From a bacterium (lineage in GTDB: Bacteria > Zixibacteria > MSB-5A5 > GN15 > FEB-12), in NCBI GenBank assembly GCA_030668045.1, contig DAOUUR010000074.1, forward strand, positions 1 through 8,444: a stretch of DNA of 8,444 nt, in the 5' to 3' direction. The notes under the pieces were generated by a model. That model searched no databases. It was not told the origin of the DNA and worked only from the letters and a program-made list of their open reading frames with translations. A program made the translations under genes and the position numbers. Shown here in pieces: positions 7,308-8,444 of this stretch. The number at the start of each line of letters is the position of its first letter. Within the stretch, counting starts at the first letter, position 1.

Positions 7308-7316
7308 TCACCTCCT
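7308..7316 (-). promoter_or_regulatory. Near-perfect Shine-Dalgarno sequence of murE
   Basis: AGGAGGTGA is a nine-base perfect complement to the 3' end of bacterial 16S rRNA and the longest such match at any junction here. The GGAGG core is 6 bases from the ATC codon at 7302-7304, an ordinary distance. It lies between the ftsI stop and murE and is the main argument that translation starts at ATC. Confidence 0.85.
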
Positions 7317-7317
7317 G

Positions 7318-8444
7318 CTAAATGGGCCTGCATCGCAGACTGCATAACGAACCATCGAGAATCGTCTCACCGGCACCTACCGATTGACTGACCACTCGTC
7401 CATTGCCGCGCACTTCATAATTTATGCCGCAGAATTCGAGAAAAGCTGAGACCTGCCGGATAGATAAACCGGTAAGATCGATCATCTCCGGCGATACGTT
7501 TTCTCCATCCGCGACCGCAATCATAACCTCGCTACCGTCAAGAACGAGACGGTCCGGAGCCGGGAACTGCCATACAACGTGGCCTTCCCCCTCTCCGCAT
7601 CGAAGTTTCAGGTTTTTCTTGTCGACTTCCTCCCTGGCGCTACCCAGTGTGCGCCCCATCAGATTGGGAACTTCAATCAACGGACTGCGTCTATCATCAT
7701 CGCAGAGCAGCATGTGCGCGGGATCACCGAGGAGATCGGAACGAAACACGCAGTATCGCTCGGCAACATTTCGGAAAACCGGTCCCGCCGTATGGCCACC
7801 GTAGTGAACCGGCTGGGGGTCTTCGATAACGACAATGCCAGCAACCGCCGGATTCTCATATGGAAAGAAACCGCCAAAACTGCCGATGTAACGATTCTGG
7901 AAATACCTATTGTTCTCGGGGTCGGGCATCTGCGCGGTACCGGTCTTGCCGGCCAGCGCTATGACTTTGGAGTTTATGATGTCAGCCGTCCCGTGTTCCA
8001 CCACGCCGCGCAAGAACGCCCGTAGCGAATCAGCCGCCCCTTTACTCAGAGCTTCACCAACGACAACCGGCTCACGATGATTGATGACATAACCCTCATC
8101 ATCAACCTCACCCAACACAACCCGTGGACGATGCAACTTGCCACCATTGGCAATGGCGCCGAAGACCGAAGCCATCTGCGTCGAGGTCACCGTAACGGCG
8201 TGACCCATCGCCAGCGCCGAGATATTGTAGTCTGACCAGCGCGAGGGGCGAGCTATGCGACCCGACGTCTCACCCGGAAGACCGGACATTTGTTTTTGGC
8301 CGACACCGAAACGTAAAGCCGCCTCGGCGAGCTGTTCCCCTCCCAGTTCGATAGCATGCTTGGCAATCCCGATGTTGGAGGACAGTTCCATTATCTCTCG
8401 AAAGGTCAGCCATCCGCGATCTTTATCGTCGTGCAGAGTACGAC
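7318..8444 (-). CDS. ftsI: FtsI-type penicillin-binding transpeptidase with two PASTA domains, 5' end cut off by window
   Basis: This is a class B penicillin-binding protein, which crosslinks septal peptidoglycan in the periplasm. The frame is open to the right edge, and 374 residues are visible, counted from the codon at 8440-8442. The transpeptidase motif SSN is at 21-23 (bases 8374-8382) and KTGT at 166-169 (bases 7936-7947), 143 residues apart, close to the spacing in E. coli FtsI. The catalytic SxxK, the dimerisation domain and the membrane anchor lie outside the window. After the transpeptidase domain come two PASTA-like repeats, at about 255-314 (starting around PLIEVPNLMGRTL) and 315-374 (PEMIDLTGLSIRQV, ending at the stop). 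The gene is immediately upstream of murE, with a 13-base gap, where ftsI stands in the canonical dcw cluster, so I favour FtsI over the sporulation paralogue SpoVD. PASTA domains also occur in SpoVD and in Gram-positive PBP2x, so the exact orthologue remains open. Confidence 0.93.
   Translation of the reverse strand, partial: RTLHDDKDRGWLTFREIMELSSNIGIAKHAIELGGEQLAEAALRFGVGQKQMSGLPGETSGRIARPSRWSDYNISALAMGHAVTVTSTQMASVFGAIANGGKLHRPRVVLGEVDDEGYVINHREPVVVGEALSKGAADSLRAFLRGVVEHGTADIINSKVIALAGKTGTAQMPDPENNRYFQNRYIGSFGGFFPYENPAVAGIVVIEDPQPVHYGGHTAGPVFRNVAERYCVFRSDLLGDPAHMLLCDDDRRSPLIEVPNLMGRTLGSAREEVDKKNLKLRCGEGEGHVVWQFPAPDRLVLDGSEVMIAVADGENVSPEMIDLTGLSIRQVSAFLEFCGINYEVRGNGRVVSQSVGAGETILDGSLCSLRCRPI

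Noticed and set aside
7302..7311. GTG at 7309-7311 as the murE start, joined to the murE frame by a frameshift.
   Set aside because: GTG directly abuts AGGAG, leaving no spacing, and its own frame hits TGA after six codons. It needs an extra indel, whereas ATC needs none.
7579..8025. Plus-strand open frame of 148 codons opposite ftsI.
   Set aside because: It is antisense to the transpeptidase and PASTA coding region, including the KTGT motif, and has no independent support.
1..8444. A search by eye for tRNAs, CRISPR repeats, insertion sequence ends, terminator hairpins and promoters.
   Set aside because: Nothing convincing was seen. Coding sequence fills the window, with gaps of at most about 14 bases.

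Overview
The window is a gene-dense, single-strand stretch of a bacterial division and cell wall (dcw) cluster. Seven genes, all on the minus strand, are visible. In transcription order, from the right edge to the left, they are ftsI/pbp (5' part missing), murE, murF, mraY, murD, ftsW and murG (3' part missing). This is the canonical dcw order known from Escherichia coli and many other bacteria, so mraZ-rsmH-ftsL would be expected beyond the right edge and murC-(murB/ddl)-ftsQ-ftsA-ftsZ beyond the left edge. There is no mobile element, RNA gene, CRISPR array or plus-strand gene that I can support. No stretch without a gene exceeds about 15 bases.

The products form one pathway. MurE, MurF and MurD add amino acids to UDP-MurNAc in the cytoplasm. 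MraY transfers the phospho-MurNAc-pentapeptide to undecaprenyl phosphate (lipid I), and MurG adds GlcNAc (lipid II). FtsW polymerises lipid II at the septum, and the FtsI-type transpeptidase crosslinks it. MurE has the DNPR motif, so the stem peptide should carry meso-diaminopimelate at position 3. The FtsI homologue ends in two PASTA domains.

The genes are packed as one translation-coupled operon. Junctions are a 13-base gap (ftsI-murE), a 14-base gap (murE-murF), TGATG (murF-mraY), ATGA (mraY-murD), a 20-base overlap (murD-ftsW) and ATGA (ftsW-murG). I saw no internal promoter or terminator.

The most unusual feature is the murE start. The reading frame for a normal, full-length MurE N-terminal domain contains no ATG, GTG or TTG between an in-frame TGA (7308-7310) and codon 87. 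Where the start should be there is an ATC codon (7302-7304), preceded at normal distance by a nine-base perfect Shine-Dalgarno sequence. Either murE starts on the very rare codon AUC, or the sequence holds an error there. Standard gene callers would shorten the protein by 86 residues. murF also uses a non-ATG start (TTG), with two possible positions.

The organism is a bacterium with mid-range GC content and meso-DAP peptidoglycan. The PASTA-bearing FtsI and the style of MurG (QEQNSFPG motif) would fit a diderm of the FCB-like or a related uncultivated lineage. That placement is a weak inference from protein style only.
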